Assembly (NCBI GenBank): GCA_008729055.1
Contig: SDUX01000002.1
Coordinates: forward strand, 1,244,496 to 1,308,495
Direction of reading: 5' to 3'
DNA length: 64,000 nt
Origin: Pyropia haitanensis
Lineage: Eukaryota > Rhodophyta > Bangiophyceae > Bangiales > Bangiaceae
Shown here: positions 10,501 through 21,437 of the stretch, in pieces
Layout of the letters: every line of letters starts with the position of its first letter
Position numbering within the stretch: the first letter of the stretch is position 1
Position numbers and translations under genes: made by a program
Notes under the pieces: model-generated
The model's input: only the letters and a program-made list of their open reading frames with translations
The model's database searches: none
What the model was told of the DNA's origin: nothing

Positions 10501-13010
10501 TCACAAGCTGACCGCCGCTGCAGACCGCGCCCCCCACCGCGACCACCGGTGCCCCGTGACGGTCAGCGGGAGCGTCCAGCGGAGCACCTCGGTCTCCCGC
10601 TCGGCAATCCCATTCCACGTGCCCGCCGCGGCCGCGGCGGCCGCCGCGCCCGGCACCGCACCCAGCGGTGGCGGCCAGCCGCCATTGTCCTCGTCGTCCA
10701 GATAGGGGCTCACCTGCACGTCGACATCACCGTCGCCGTCGCCGCCGCCACTCGCGTCGCCGTCGGCCGCGGCCGCGCGGCGGCGGATGAGGGGCTCCCG
10801 CTCGTCCACCGCGGCCGCCGCCGCGGGCGGGCGCCCCTTCCTCCCCCCCCCCCTCCCCCCCCCCCCCCGCACGGTGGCCGCCGCCGCCACCGCCGCCGCC
10901 GTCGGCGTGATAAACACAAAGTGCAGCGCCCAGCGGACGGTGACGGCGGCGGTCGCAAACGACACGGGCGCGTCGTGCGGCAGCGCAAACGACACGTGCG
11001 TGTGCGTCGCGTGCGTCACGTACTCGTCGTGCTCGCCCGCAATCTTGCGGAACACCACGCCGGCGCCCGCCGCGGCGCCGCCAGCGGCCTCGCCCGCCCC
11101 TGGCCCGCCCCCGTCAGCCAGCGCGCCGCCAACGCGGTCGTCGTCCCTGCCGCCGCTGCCAGCCGTGTGGTCGCCCCCGCCCCCCCCGCCGCCCCCCCCA
11201 CCCCGGCCGACGCGCGCGACGGCCGGCCGGAGGTGCTCCTGCATCTCCAGCCGCACGAGCAGGCGGTAGCACGCGACGGTGCGGCTACTAAAGTCAAACA
11301 CCGCGTCGACGGTGTCGCCCAGCCGGTGTACCCGCGACGGGAGGAGCATCCGCCCGAGGGCGGCGTCGCCCTTGCGGATCGCGTACATCGGCAGCAGCGG
11401 CCGCGACGAGACGCGCGCGTGGGGGGATGCCGCCGCCGCCGCCGCGGCGGGCGGCGGCACCGCGAGCGACCGCTCCGCGGGGGCGGGCGAGCTAGACGTG
11501 GCGGCGGCGGCGGCGGCGGCGGCAGCGGCGGCAGCGGCGGTGGCGGTGGCAGTGGTGGCGGCGCCCGGCGTCGCTGCCGACCCCGTGTCGACATCCCGGA
11601 TGACGCTGAGCCCCCCCTCCTCCCACTCCTCCTCCCCATCGTCCGGCGCCTTCCACAGCTCCGCGTCCGTACGGTACGGCGTCAGGCGCCCATTGAGCGA
11701 CAGCGCGAGCGCCGTCTCAATGTCCGTCGGTGCCGCCGGCGGCAGCCGCGTCGCGCGCATGTGCAGCGCCGACGCGCCCCAGCCGCCCGCCGCCGGGTCA
11801 GCCGACAGGAAAAACGCGTTGCGCGACCGCGCGGCGAGCGTCGCGGCGGGCGTGACCACCGCGGGGACGGGGATGACCGCGGCCGCGGCGGCGGCGTCGA
11901 CGCCACCGGCGCCCCCCCCCCTCCCCCCCGTCACGCCCCGCGCCGGCACGTCCGTGACGATGCGGACGGGCAGGCGCAGCAGGTGCGGCGGGCGCCCATT
12001 GACGGCAACGACGACGGCGAGGACGTAGCTGTAGCGGATGGCGGTGCCACGGAAGGACGGCGGCAGCGCGTCGGGCAGCACGCAGTCCACCCGCAGCGCG
12101 GTGCGGGCGCCAACGGGCAGCGTCTCGGCGGCGGCGGCGACCAGCGGCGGGGACCGAAAGATCTGGCCGCCGTACGCGGCGCCGCCGCCGCCGCGGCCGC
12201 CGCTGCCGCCGCCGCGGCCGCCGCCAGCCGCCGCCACCACCGCCGGCGGCCGCACCGACGCGGCGGCGTCGTCGAGGAGCGCCGCCCACGGCGCCGCCGC
12301 GCCGCCATCAGCGGCCGCGCCGCCAGTGGGAGAGGCGGCAGCGGCGGCGGCCGCCGCGGCTGCCGTTGCCGACGCATCAGGCCCCCCCGGTGCTCCCACC
12401 GGGCGGGCCGCCGCACCGCCGGCAGCGGCGGCGGCACCCCCCCCCCCCCAGCCACAGCGTCGGCATCCCCCCCCCCCTCCCCCACCGCTGGCGACGGCGG
12501 TGGCGGCGGGTGCGCACCCGGGTTAACCCACGCCCGCTCCGCGACCCACCGGCCCGACAGCTGGACGACGACATAGTCCACCACCGCGCGGACGCGCTCG
12601 CGCGACTCGCCCGCGTCGGCCAGGCGCACCGCGCCGCTGCCGGCAACGCCCGACGGCGGGTCACCACCGGCGGTACCGTCGCGTGGCCTCGCGGGGGAGG
12701 CTGTCGCCGCCAAGGTGGTGGGCGGCGGCGCGGGCGGCGGCGGCGGCGCCGCCGCCGCGCCCAGCGTCCACGCCGCGAGCGCCGACGACAGCGCGGAGGT
12801 GGTGCGGCTGGTGAGGCTGCGTGCGACGGCGACGGCCGCGGCTGAGGGGGATGGCTCGGCGGCGGCGGCGGGCGTTGGCGCCCGCGCGGCGAGCGTCAGG
12901 TGCACCGACACGACGCCGCCGGGGACGTAGGAGGGGGCGGTGAGGCGGGCGGCCACCGCCACCGCCGCCGCGCCGGTGGCGCTGGTCGCCGCGTCGGCAG
13001 CCGACGCCAT
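10501..13010 (-). CDS. RGP1: RGP1 homologue, Ric1-Rgp1 Rab6 GEF subunit
   Basis: Reads from the ATG at 13010 to a stop at 10501, about 836 residues if one base is restored in the C run near 12437-12449, where the frame breaks. An intron there is the alternative, but the frame just after the run continues the sequence naturally. RGP1 signatures in order are an N-terminal arrestin-like strand region (APSYVPGGVVSVHLTLAAR), then FRSPPL, then LPPSFRGTAIRYSY followed by a VNG...LLRLPVRI block, then VHRLGDTVDAVFDF, and late HTHVSFALPHDAPVSF, WALHFVFIT and LRWTLPLTV. All align in order with animal and fungal Rgp1. Human RGP1 is about 390 residues; the excess here is Ala/Gly-rich loops. With Ric1 it activates Rab6/Ypt6 at the Golgi for endosome-to-Golgi traffic. 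It shares a 516-bp upstream region with VPS16. Confidence 0.85.
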
Positions 13011-13526
13011 GGGTGGGGGGGGGGGGCGGGATGCCCGGGGGGGGCGCGCCCATCCAGGGCGGCGCACCGGTGGGGGGGGGGGGGGAAGGGATGGGCGGAG
13101 GGGGGGGGGCGGCAGCGTGCGGAGGGGATGCGGTGGGGCGCGGGCGGCGCACCCCGTCCCGCCGCGCGGAATAGCAGCTGACCGACACCGACACCAGCGG
13201 TATCAAGTCCACGCTACAGCGGTGAAGAGTCACGTTTAAGTACTCATAGCCGCGTTTAACCGCCCCTTCCCCACCGGTGATCAACGTCGGCTGGAGCCGC
13301 CAAGCACGCGCCCCCTTTCCTCTCCACCAGAGGTGGCTCTTGGCCAAACGCGGCACGCAAGGCGGCGGCGGTGCGGCGCCGTCCCCCCTTCCTCCCCTTC
13401 CACCCTTGGGGTGTCCCCCCCCCCATCTTTGGGGCATCCCTCTCCCATCCTTGGGAGACTCCCCGCTGCATCCCCAGAACGTCACCACCGCCCCCCCCTC
13501 CCCCGTCAACGCCGGCGGCGGCCGGC
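13011..13526. promoter_or_regulatory. Shared upstream region of RGP1 and VPS16
   Basis: A 516-bp interval between two divergent ATGs. A locally AT-richer patch at about 13195-13270 lies between GC-run flanks, where core promoters would be expected. No specific factor site is identified. Its bidirectional role is inferred from gene orientation. Confidence 0.4.
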
Positions 13527-14582
13527 ATGGCGCCCCCCTCCCCCCCCCCCCGGCGAGCGACCCGACCACCGGCTGGCTACGCCTGGAGGACCGCTTCTAC
13601 CGGCGGGTGCAACCACCACCCCCTCCGCTCCCAGAAGTTGCCGCCGCTGCCGCCGCCGCCGCCGCCGCCGCGGCGGCTCCCCCCCCCCACGGCGGCGGCG
13701 GCGGCGGCGGCGGCAGCGGCGCCGCCGCCGCGGCCCGTGGCGGCAGCCGCCGCCCCAGCCGCGGCGGCGGCGGTCGGGGCGGCGGCGGGCGTACGCCGCC
13801 CCCCCCCCCCCCGCGCCCGACTGGGCCGCCGCCCTCCCCCGTGCGCTCGTCGCGGTCGGCGGCCGCGGCGGCGCGGTCGCCCTCATCCCCGACGGCGGCT
13901 GGGGCCTGGCCGCGCCCGCCCTCTACTACCGTGCCGACGGGCGGCGCCTGCCCGCCGCGCCCCGCGGCTGGGACCGTGACCGCCCGCGGCCACGGCGGCG
14001 GCCGTCGCGTCGGCGGGGTGTCGACGGGGGGGTGGGGGGGGGGGGGGGGGGGGCGCCGCCGCCCGTCGCCGCCGCCGTCACGGGCGGTGGCGGCGGGGGT
14101 GGGGGAGGGGGACCTGCTGACGGTCGTGTATGAGGACGGCCGGGTGGTAACGTCGGGGGTGGATGGGGTGGTGGTGGGCGTCCGCGTCGCCCGTGGGGGG
14201 GGGTGGACGGTGGCGGCGGCGGTGGGGGTGCCGTGGACAGCGACACCGACGATGAGGAGGGGGCGGCCGCGGCGGCGGCGGCGGTGGCAGAGGCGGCCGC
14301 GGCGGGCCAGCGCATTTACGACGCGGCGGTCTACCCAGACGGGGGGGTCATCGCGCGGGAGGTGAGCGGCCGCGTCTATTACAGCGCGCCGCCGGGGGGG
14401 GGGGGGCGGACGTCTGCCCGCCGGGCGCGACACTCATCGGGGTGGTGCCGCCGCCAGAACGGGGTGCCGCTGCCGATGAGCGTTTGGGGGACGGGGGGGA
14501 TGCCGCCGGGCCGCGGCCCGCGGCGGCCGCGTCACCCGCGCCGTCGGTGACGGCATCATCGGCGCCGCCCGGCGCGGCAGGC

Positions 14583-14617
<35 letters not shown>

Positions 14618-15036
14618 CGGCAGCGGCGGCCGCGCGGCCGCCACCATCCTCGGTATCCCCCCCCCCCCACGGCGCCCCCCCCCGCCCCCCCCCCCGACGC
14701 GCTCCTCGCCACCGCCGGCGGCGCGCTCGTCCGGGTCTCGGCGGCCCCCCCCGGCGCGACCCCCCCCGCCCCCCCCCCACCATCGCGGCGGACGGTCCGT
14801 TCGCGGCGCTGGCGGTGTCCCCCTCGGGCGCGCTGCTCGCCGCCGCCGACGCGGACGGCGACGTGACGGTGCGGGCGCTCGGCGCGGGCGCGCCCGCGCC
14901 GGTGATTGTCGCGTGGAGCCCGCCGCCGGCGGGCGGGGGGGGGGGGTGTCGATGCGCGGCGCGCCGACGGCGCTCGCGTGGTGTGGCGCCGACGCGGTGG
15001 CGGCGGTCTACGGGACGGGCGACGGCGGCAGCGGCA

Positions 15037-15079
<43 letters not shown>

Positions 15080-15530
15080 GACGCTGGTGCTCGTTGGGCC
15101 CCGCGGTGGCCACGTTGCGGAGCCGCTGCCGGCTGGCCGGTCGCTGCTCGCGCCCGAGGCGGACGGCGTGCGCGTCCTCCACGCGTCCGCGTCACCCTTC
15201 TTTGTGGAAAAGGTGCCGCCGCCGGTGGTGGCGGTGCTGACGCTGGGGGGGAGGGGGGGGGGGTCGACGCCGACCACCCGGCGGGTGCCGCGCCGCCCAC
15301 GGGGGGGGGGGGGGGGGGGACGCCCCACCCGGCGGCCCGCTTGTACGGGGTGGTCAACGCGGGGGAGCGGCTGGCCGCCGCGGCCGCCGCGGCGGGCACC
15401 ACGCCGGGCGGTGGGGGGGGGGGGGGCGGCGGTCGTGGTGACGGCGGCGGCGGCGACGGGCCGACGCCGCTGGTGTCGGCGGCGCCCGCCGCGTGGCCGT
15501 CGGTGGCGGCCGTGGCCGGCGGCGGCGGCG

Positions 15531-15561
<31 letters not shown>

Positions 15562-15606
15562 GGGTGTGAGTGGGAGTGGAGGCGTCGGCGGCGGTGGTGG
15601 TGCTGG

Positions 15607-15638
<32 letters not shown>

Positions 15639-18073
15639 GCGGCGTGTTTACGCCCGCCGTCCGGCGGTACCAGGTGCTCCGGTCCCTCCTCGACGCTGGC
15701 GAGCTGGCGGCCGCCGCGACGACCGCCGCCGCCGCGGCGGCGGTCGAGTGGGCGCCGGCGTCCCAAAAGGCGCTCCTCCGCGCCGCCGCCGTCGGCCTCG
15801 CCTTTCACCGCGCGCTCGCGCCCGCGGCCGCCGACGCGGCGGCCGCGGCGGCGGCCGCGGCGGGTGCGGGCGGCCGGGGCACCCCCCCCCCCCCCCCCCC
15901 ACCATCCACGCCGACCTCATCCCCCACACCGCCGCCGCGCTGCGCGTCGCGGCCGCCGCCCGCTCCGCGGGCGTCCCCGCGTCGGCCGCCCAGCTGGCCG
16001 CGCTCGGCACGTCGTCGCTCGTCGCGCGGCTCGCCGCGTATGGCGACACGGCCGCCGCGGCGGCGCTCGCCGCGTATACGGGCGACGACGTGGCGCCGGT
16101 GGCGGCCGCCTGGGCCACCCGCCGCGTCCGCGCGGGCGTGGCCGCGGGCGACGCGGACGCGGCGATTGTGCGCGCCGTCGCCGCGGGGCTCGACGCCGCG
16201 GGTGGCGGCGGCGGCGGCGGCGGCGGCAGCAGCAGCCCGCCGTATGGCGCCGCCGCGGCGGTCGCCGCCGCGGCGGGCCGGCCGGCGCTGGCGGCGGCGC
16301 TCGTCGCGCGTGAGCCCCGCGCCGCCGCGGCGGTGCCCGTCTACTTGCGGCTGCGGCGGGAGGCGGCGGCGGTGGCGGTGGCGGTCGAGGCGGGCGACCG
16401 GGAGCTGCTCGGCACCGCGTTAGCGGTGACGCTTCGGCGGCTGGGCCGCGGGGCGGGTCGTGACGGCCGGGATCGAGGCCGTGGCGGGGATGCTGGGGAG
16501 AGCGGCGCTAGCGTCGGCGATGGCAGCGGCGGCGGCGGCGGCGGCGGCGGTGACGGGCGCCCGCCGTGGGGTGTGCCGACCGCCGCGGCGGCGCGGCACC
16601 TGGGCACGCTCCTCCGCTCCCTCCCGCCGGCCGCCGCCACCACCGCCGCCGACGCGGCGGCAACGGCGCTGCGTCGCGTCGGCGCCGCCGACGCCCTCCG
16701 CGCGCTCTACTCTGCCCTCGGCCGCCACCGCGAGGCCGCGACCGTGGCGGTCACCGCGGCGGTCGCGTCGCGCAGCCTGCCCGTCATGCAGGCCGTCGCG
16801 GGGCGCCTCGCCGCGGCGCCCGCCCGCCGCCACGTGCACGCCGAGGTCGCCGCGCTGTACGCGGCGGCGGCGGTGGCCGCCGCGGGGGGGGGGGTGGAGC
16901 GCCGCCTGGGCTGGCCGCCGGGGTGTACGGCCGGCCTCGGCGCGTCGGCGCTGCTCGCGGCGGTCGTGCGGGGTGTGGTGCCGGGCGACGGTGACGGCGG
17001 CGGTGGCGGCGGCGGTGGCGGCGGCGGCGGCGCCGCGGCGGCGGCGGCGGCGGCGGCGGCCAAGCGGGAGGAGCTGGCCGGCCGCCTCCGCCGGGAACTC
17101 CACATCCCCGACCGCCGCTACTGCCGCGTCGTCCTCACCGCCGCCGCCGCGGCGGGCGATTGGGCGGTGGTGGACCGCCTCGCGGCGGGGCGGTACGGCG
17201 GCGGCTGGGGGGGGGGGGGGGGGGGGGGACGCCGGGGGGGGGGGGGGAGGCACGCCACCCCCCATCGGGTACGTCCCGTTTGTGGACGCGTGCTTGGGGG
17301 GGGGGGTGCCGCGCGCGGCGGCGGCGTATGCGTGGCGGGTGTCGGTACGTTGCGATGGGCAAAGGGCCTTGGGGGGGGCGCGGCGTGGTGCGGGGGGAGA
17401 GCCGCGCGCGGCGGGGAGGGGCGCCGGTGGGCGCGCTCGCGCGGCGGTGGCGGGCCCGCGCGCGGTGGGTGGGCGCGGCGGCCGCTGGGGTCACCGCCCA
17501 CACGCGGGCGGTGGCGCGGCCGCGGGGGCGAGACTGGGCGACACCCACTGACGCCGATGCTGACCCGCTTTGCTCTGCCCCTGGCCATCCTCGGCCGGTC
17601 GCGTGGGTCTACCGCCCGGCCGCACGGTTGGCTCCGTTGCCTTTGCGTTGGTGGTGTTGTGGTGCCCCTTGTCTGCCCGCGTGCTGCGCGCCTGCCTTGG
17701 CTGCCGCTGCCCGCGCTCTGCCCCTTTGCTCGACCCCCCCCGCCACCCCGACCGGCCGTCTGTTTCATCTACTCCCTCGTCTGCCTCTCTGCGTCCCTGT
17801 CTGACCCCCCCCTGCCCCCTGCTTGTCCCCCGGCGCCGCCGCTGACGCGATTGCCCGCTCCCTGCCCCCGCCCGCCCATAGGACCTCCGCGACCGGGCGC
17901 GCGCGCTGGCGAGGTGTGGGGAGGCCGCCGCCGCGGCGGACGTGGCACGGCGGCTGCGCAGCCGGGAGCTCACGGAGGAGGTGGCCGCGCTCGCCGCCCG
18001 CGCGCCGACGGTGGCGGCGGCGGCCAATGGGGGTGGCGGTGGGGGCGGCGGCGGCGGCTTTGGCTGGGACTGA
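13527..18073 (+). CDS. VPS16: VPS16 homologue, HOPS/CORVET core subunit
   Basis: Starts at the ATG at 13527, followed closely by WLRLEDRFYRR, the VPS16 opening. Exon 1 runs to 17344, a 537-bp intron (gtacgt...atag) follows, and exon 2 is 17882-18073. Landmarks in order: a beta-propeller region (GAVALIPDGGW, LLTVVYEDGRV, GQRIYDAAVYPDGG, LAVSPSGALLAAAD, LAPEADGVRVLH), then the helical region (ASQKALLRAAAVG, LPHTAAALRVAAAARSAGVP), and the very conserved LHIPDRRY and PIGYVPFVDACL just before the intron. Exon 2 continues with DRARALARCGEAAAAADVA. The frame shifts about eleven times at G/C runs, always equal to one missing base per run, 13 bases in all, and the total length then closes exactly in frame. 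About 1,340 residues versus about 840 in human, enlarged by Ala/Gly loops. VPS16 supports tethering and fusion at endosomes and vacuoles. Confidence 0.85.
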
Positions 18074-18413
18074 CTCGCGTCGCGGCTCCCGCGGGCGAGG
18101 GCGTCGGCGTCGGCGCAGAGGCGCGGCGGCGCCCACTGCGGCGGCGCTCTTGCCCTGCGGGTGGGCGGGAGGGATAGAGATAGGCTGCGTCGTGCTGGTC
18201 GGCGCGCGCTTGCCCGCCCGTTCCGCCACTGCTCTACTCCAGCTGGAGGGGGGGGGGGGGGGCGTGCGCTGGCCGCTGGCGCCCCCTTTCCCCTCGACCG
18301 CGTCGGGCAACCCCGTGGTAGCGCTACAACGAAACAGTTTGTTCAACGGCCAGGCGGGCCCGCCCACGCTCCGCCCCCCCCCCCTCTCGCCGACGATACG
18401 ATGGGCGCGCGTC
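18074..18413. other. Spacer between convergent VPS16 and GH1 genes
   Basis: 340 bp that must contain both 3' UTRs. Includes a 15-G run near 18248-18262. No gene seen. Confidence 0.5.
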
Positions 18414-20027
18414 TCAGGTGCGGTCCCCCTGCCCAGCCTGTGGCGGCGGCAGCCCGTTGGCCGCCACCACCCGGCGGTACCACTCAAACGCGGGCTTGCG
18501 CGTCCGCGGGCGGGCCGGGTCGGCAAAGTCGACCCAGAGCAGCCCAAACCGGCGCGAGTAGCCAAACGCCCACTCAAAGTTGTCGAGCAGCGACCACACG
18601 CAGTAGGCGCGGACGTTGGCGCCGTCCGCCATCGCCGCCGCCATGGCGCGCACGTACGACGACAGGTAGTCGGCGCGGGCGACCGCGGGGGCCCCGTCGG
18701 CGGCGGCGGCGGCGGCGGCGGTCGCCTCGCCGTCGACGGCGAGGCCGTTCTCCGTCACCCAGATGCCGCCGGCGGGCGCGTAGGTGGTGGTGATGTGGAG
18801 CAGGAGGCGGCGGAAGCCGTCGGGGACGACGGGCCAGCCCATGGCCGTGACGCGCCACGCGGGGTCGTGGGTGGACGCGACGCCCACGTCGGAAAAGTAG
18901 GGGCGCCACCCGTCCGCCGCCGTCGCCGTCGCCGCCGGCGCGACGGCCGTCGCCGTCGCCGTCGCCGCCTCTGCCGCCGACGTCTCTGCCGCCGCCGTTG
19001 CCGCCGCCGCCTCGGCCTCTGCCGCCGCCGTCTCTGCCGCCGCCGTTGCCGCCGCCGCCTCGGCTTCTGCCGCGGCCACGCGCTCCGCGCACGGGCGGCC
19101 GCCCGGGGCGGTCGCGACGCGGCGGCTCGAGTAGTGGTTGAGCCCGAAAAAGTCCGCGCTCCCGCGCAGCGCCGCCGCCTCGGCGGCGGTGAACCGCGGC
19201 AGCCGCCCGCCCAGCGCGGCGCGCATGGCCGGCGGGTAGTCACCGCGGTCACCCCAGATGGGCTCGGCAAACCAGCCGAGGCCAAACGCGCGGTCCACCG
19301 CCGCCGCCGCCAGCCCGTCCGCGTCGCCCGCCCCGCCCGCCGGGACCACCCAGTCCGCGTTGAGCGCGATGCCAATCCGCCCGCCCTGCGCCGCCGCAAA
19401 CGCGGACCGGTACGCGCCGACGGCGGCCGCGTGCGCCAGCAGCAGCACGTGGCCGACCTCGTACGGCTCGTCCGCGTCGGACCGGCCGGGCGCGTGCTCC
19501 CCCGTCCCGTGGCCGAGGACCGCCGCCACCCACGGCTCGTTGATGGTCACCCACGTGCGCACGCGGTCGCCAAACGCGGCAAAGCAGGCGCGCGCGTAGT
19601 GGACAAACGCCGCCACCAGCCGGCCGCGGTCGCCCGTCGCCCAGTGGCCGAGCGCGGCCGGCAGGTCCCAGTGGTAGAGCGTCACGACCGGCGCGATGCG
19701 CCGGCGGGCGAGGCCGTCAATGAGGCGGTTGTAAAACGCGACGCCCGCCGCCCGTGGCGGGCCGGCCGCCTCGCCGGCGGGGAAGAGGCGGCTCCACGAG
19801 ATGGAAAAGCGGTACAGGGGGGCGCCCAGCGCGGCCAGGTGGTCTAGGTCCTCCTCCAGCTTGCCATAGTGGTCACACGCCACGTCGCCCGTGTCGCCGT
19901 CTGCCGTCGCGCCTGGTGTGTGCGAGAAGGTGTCCCATATGGAGGGGCCGCGGTCGTCTGTGGCGCCGCCTTCGATTTGGTACGCCGCGGTGGCGGTGCC
20001 CCACAAGAAGCCGGGTGGGAAGCTCAT
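18414..20027 (-). CDS. Glycoside hydrolase family 1 (beta-glucosidase-like)
   Basis: Intronless and complete, 537 residues, ATG at 20027. The GH1 start FPPGFLWGTATAAYQIEG is followed by RFSISWSR, YHWDLP, the acid/base motif TINEP (Glu164), GLNHYS, MGWPVVPDGF, the nucleophile motif VTENG (Glu426) and WSLLDNFEW, all in the usual order. Both catalytic Glu residues are present, so it should hydrolyse beta-glucosides, galactosides or related glycosides by the retaining mechanism. Substrate is not readable. There is no signal peptide, suggesting a cytosolic enzyme. An Ala/Glu/Thr insert at about residues 317-372, between GLNHYS and MGWP, contains a 48-bp duplication (18982-19077). Base composition matches the neighbours, so nothing points to recent transfer. 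Confidence 0.93.
   Translation of the reverse strand: MSFPPGFLWGTATAAYQIEGGATDDRGPSIWDTFSHTPGATADGDTGDVACDHYGKLEEDLDHLAALGAPLYRFSISWSRLFPAGEAAGPPRAAGVAFYNRLIDGLARRRIAPVVTLYHWDLPAALGHWATGDRGRLVAAFVHYARACFAAFGDRVRTWVTINEPWVAAVLGHGTGEHAPGRSDADEPYEVGHVLLLAHAAAVGAYRSAFAAAQGGRIGIALNADWVVPAGGAGDADGLAAAAVDRAFGLGWFAEPIWGDRGDYPPAMRAALGGRLPRFTAAEAAALRGSADFFGLNHYSSRRVATAPGGRPCAERVAAAEAEAAAATAAAETAAAEAEAAAATAAAETSAAEAATATATAVAPAATATAADGWRPYFSDVGVASTHDPAWRVTAMGWPVVPDGFRRLLLHITTTYAPAGGIWVTENGLAVDGEATAAAAAAADGAPAVARADYLSSYVRAMAAAMADGANVRAYCVWSLLDNFEWAFGYSRRFGLLWVDFADPARPRTRKPAFEWYRRVVAANGLPPPQAGQGDRT
18982..19077 (-). repeat. 48-bp tandem duplication inside the GH1 gene
   Basis: Two nearly identical 48-bp copies, beginning at 18982 and 19030, encode the 16-residue unit AAAEAEAAAATAAAET twice in the Ala-rich insert. 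Confidence 0.85.
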
Positions 20028-20942
20028 GGCGAGCGGTCGCTCGGCGTCACAGCCGCGTAGCAGCTACCGCGCGGCCGTAGCAGCGGCTGTGGCGGTCACA
20101 CCAGCAGCAGCGCCATTCGACGCAGGGGGGGTAGACAGGGGGGGGCAGACAGGTCGGGGAGGGGTCACCACAGAGGTAGCGAGCCTCGGGCCGGGAGGCA
20201 CACGAGCGCGAGGTGCGGGAGTCGAGGCAGGCTCACAGTGTCAGAGGCCGGGTCGCGACGATTGAGGTCTCGGGGTGGAGAAGAGACCCTTTACGGAGGA
20301 TAAGTAAGAAATTGACCCGCCAGCCGCGGGTGGCTACGCGGCTCGCATGTCCACGCAAAGTGGCGTGCAGTGGTCCGAGGTGTCCTCTCGGGGAGAGCCA
20401 CGGAGCACACGCACGGCTGCTGACGCAGGAGCTGCGCTCTCGCGTGAGTTGTGGACGGTCGGCAGTGTCTCGTGGACGGGAAGCACCAGGGCAGAGACGA
20501 GCACGACGGTACGTGTGCGCACTCCACATTTTGAGCCCCACCAGCGCGCATAAAAGTCACCAGCGGTGCTCCTCAAGAGCCCCCTCGCTGCTGTGGTGAC
20601 TTCAGAAGCAGGGCTGGCCAGCATGCTTCTGGCTGGGGAGAGGGGAGGCTGGGGCGGGCACCACGATATCATCCCACTCGAAAGACGACAGACGCTCGTG
20701 CGCAAGGAGCCCACAGCCTGTTCGCAGGCGTTGGCTATGCAAAAACAGGAGCGAGGCAGCAGAGGAAAGCGAGCCAAAGGACAAACATACACCGGGCATG
20801 GCCGACCGACGCCGTCTCACCAACTGAGAACCCAGCACAGACGAGGGAATTCAAGCACAGCAGAAATATTCACACGTACAAGCCGTCGTGGACCCCCCCC
20901 ATGTGCACGACTCGGGTGCCTGCCACATTCAAAACAGCGCAG
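20028..20942. other. Lower-GC intergenic region
   Basis: About 900 bp upstream of the GH1 gene and downstream of the small minus-strand gene. Composition is more balanced than elsewhere. Open frames up to 190 codons exist on both strands, but none shows a family signature. Confidence 0.45.
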
Positions 20943-21437
20943 CTACACCATACCCGCGCGCCGCGGCTGCTCGTCACACCCCCACCCTAGCAGCACCGCG
21001 GTCATGCGTGCGCCAGCGCGGTCTGCCGCCGCCGCCGCGGCCACGCACGCAAAGAGCTCGTTGCTCGTGCGCGCCCGCCCCCAGCGCTCGCCCCCCTTCT
21101 CGTACGATGCGAGCCACCCCCGCTTCACCTTGCAGTAGGCGGACCAGCCGGCGCCCGCGCCCGCGCCAGGCGCGCTCAACCGCCCCGCGGCGCTCTTGCA
21201 CAGCTGCCGCGCGTACGCCGCGACGGTGGCGGCGTCGGCCGCGTGCTCGGGCGGCGGCACCGTCGGCGCCGGCTTGCGCGACCGGAAGTCGGCGACAAGC
21301 GAGCCGACGACGGTCTGGTAGGCCGCCCATTGGCGGTCCGAGAGGCTTGACGGGTCGGGGTCCTCGTGGCTCACCTCTGCGAGGCGGTCCTCCAGGCCAC
21401 TCGCGTGGACCACTGCCCAAGAGGCAAGGCGCTCCAT
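20943..21437 (-). CDS. Hypothetical protein, 164 residues
   Basis: From the ATG at 21437 to a TAG at 20943. The reading is balanced, with charged and aromatic residues (SDRQWAAYQTVVGSLVADF, YCKVKRGWLASYEKGGERWG) rather than the Arg/Pro shadows seen elsewhere, which supports coding. An Ala-rich segment follows before the C-terminus. No signal peptide, membrane segment or known motif is visible. The frame stays open for 140 codons upstream of this ATG, so the start could lie further out. I do not recognise the family. Confidence 0.4.
   Translation of the reverse strand: MERLASWAVVHASGLEDRLAEVSHEDPDPSSLSDRQWAAYQTVVGSLVADFRSRKPAPTVPPPEHAADAATVAAYARQLCKSAAGRLSAPGAGAGAGWSAYCKVKRGWLASYEKGGERWGRARTSNELFACVAAAAAADRAGARMTAVLLGWGCDEQPRRAGMV

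Noticed and set aside
13800..15905. Interpreting the VPS16 frame changes as many micro-introns
   Set aside because: The runs have no consistent GT...AG borders and restoring one base per run gives continuous protein, which is simpler.
18414..20027. GH1 gene as bacterial contamination or recent transfer
   Set aside because: Its composition and Ala-rich insert match the neighbouring eukaryotic genes and nothing in its surroundings suggests a junction.
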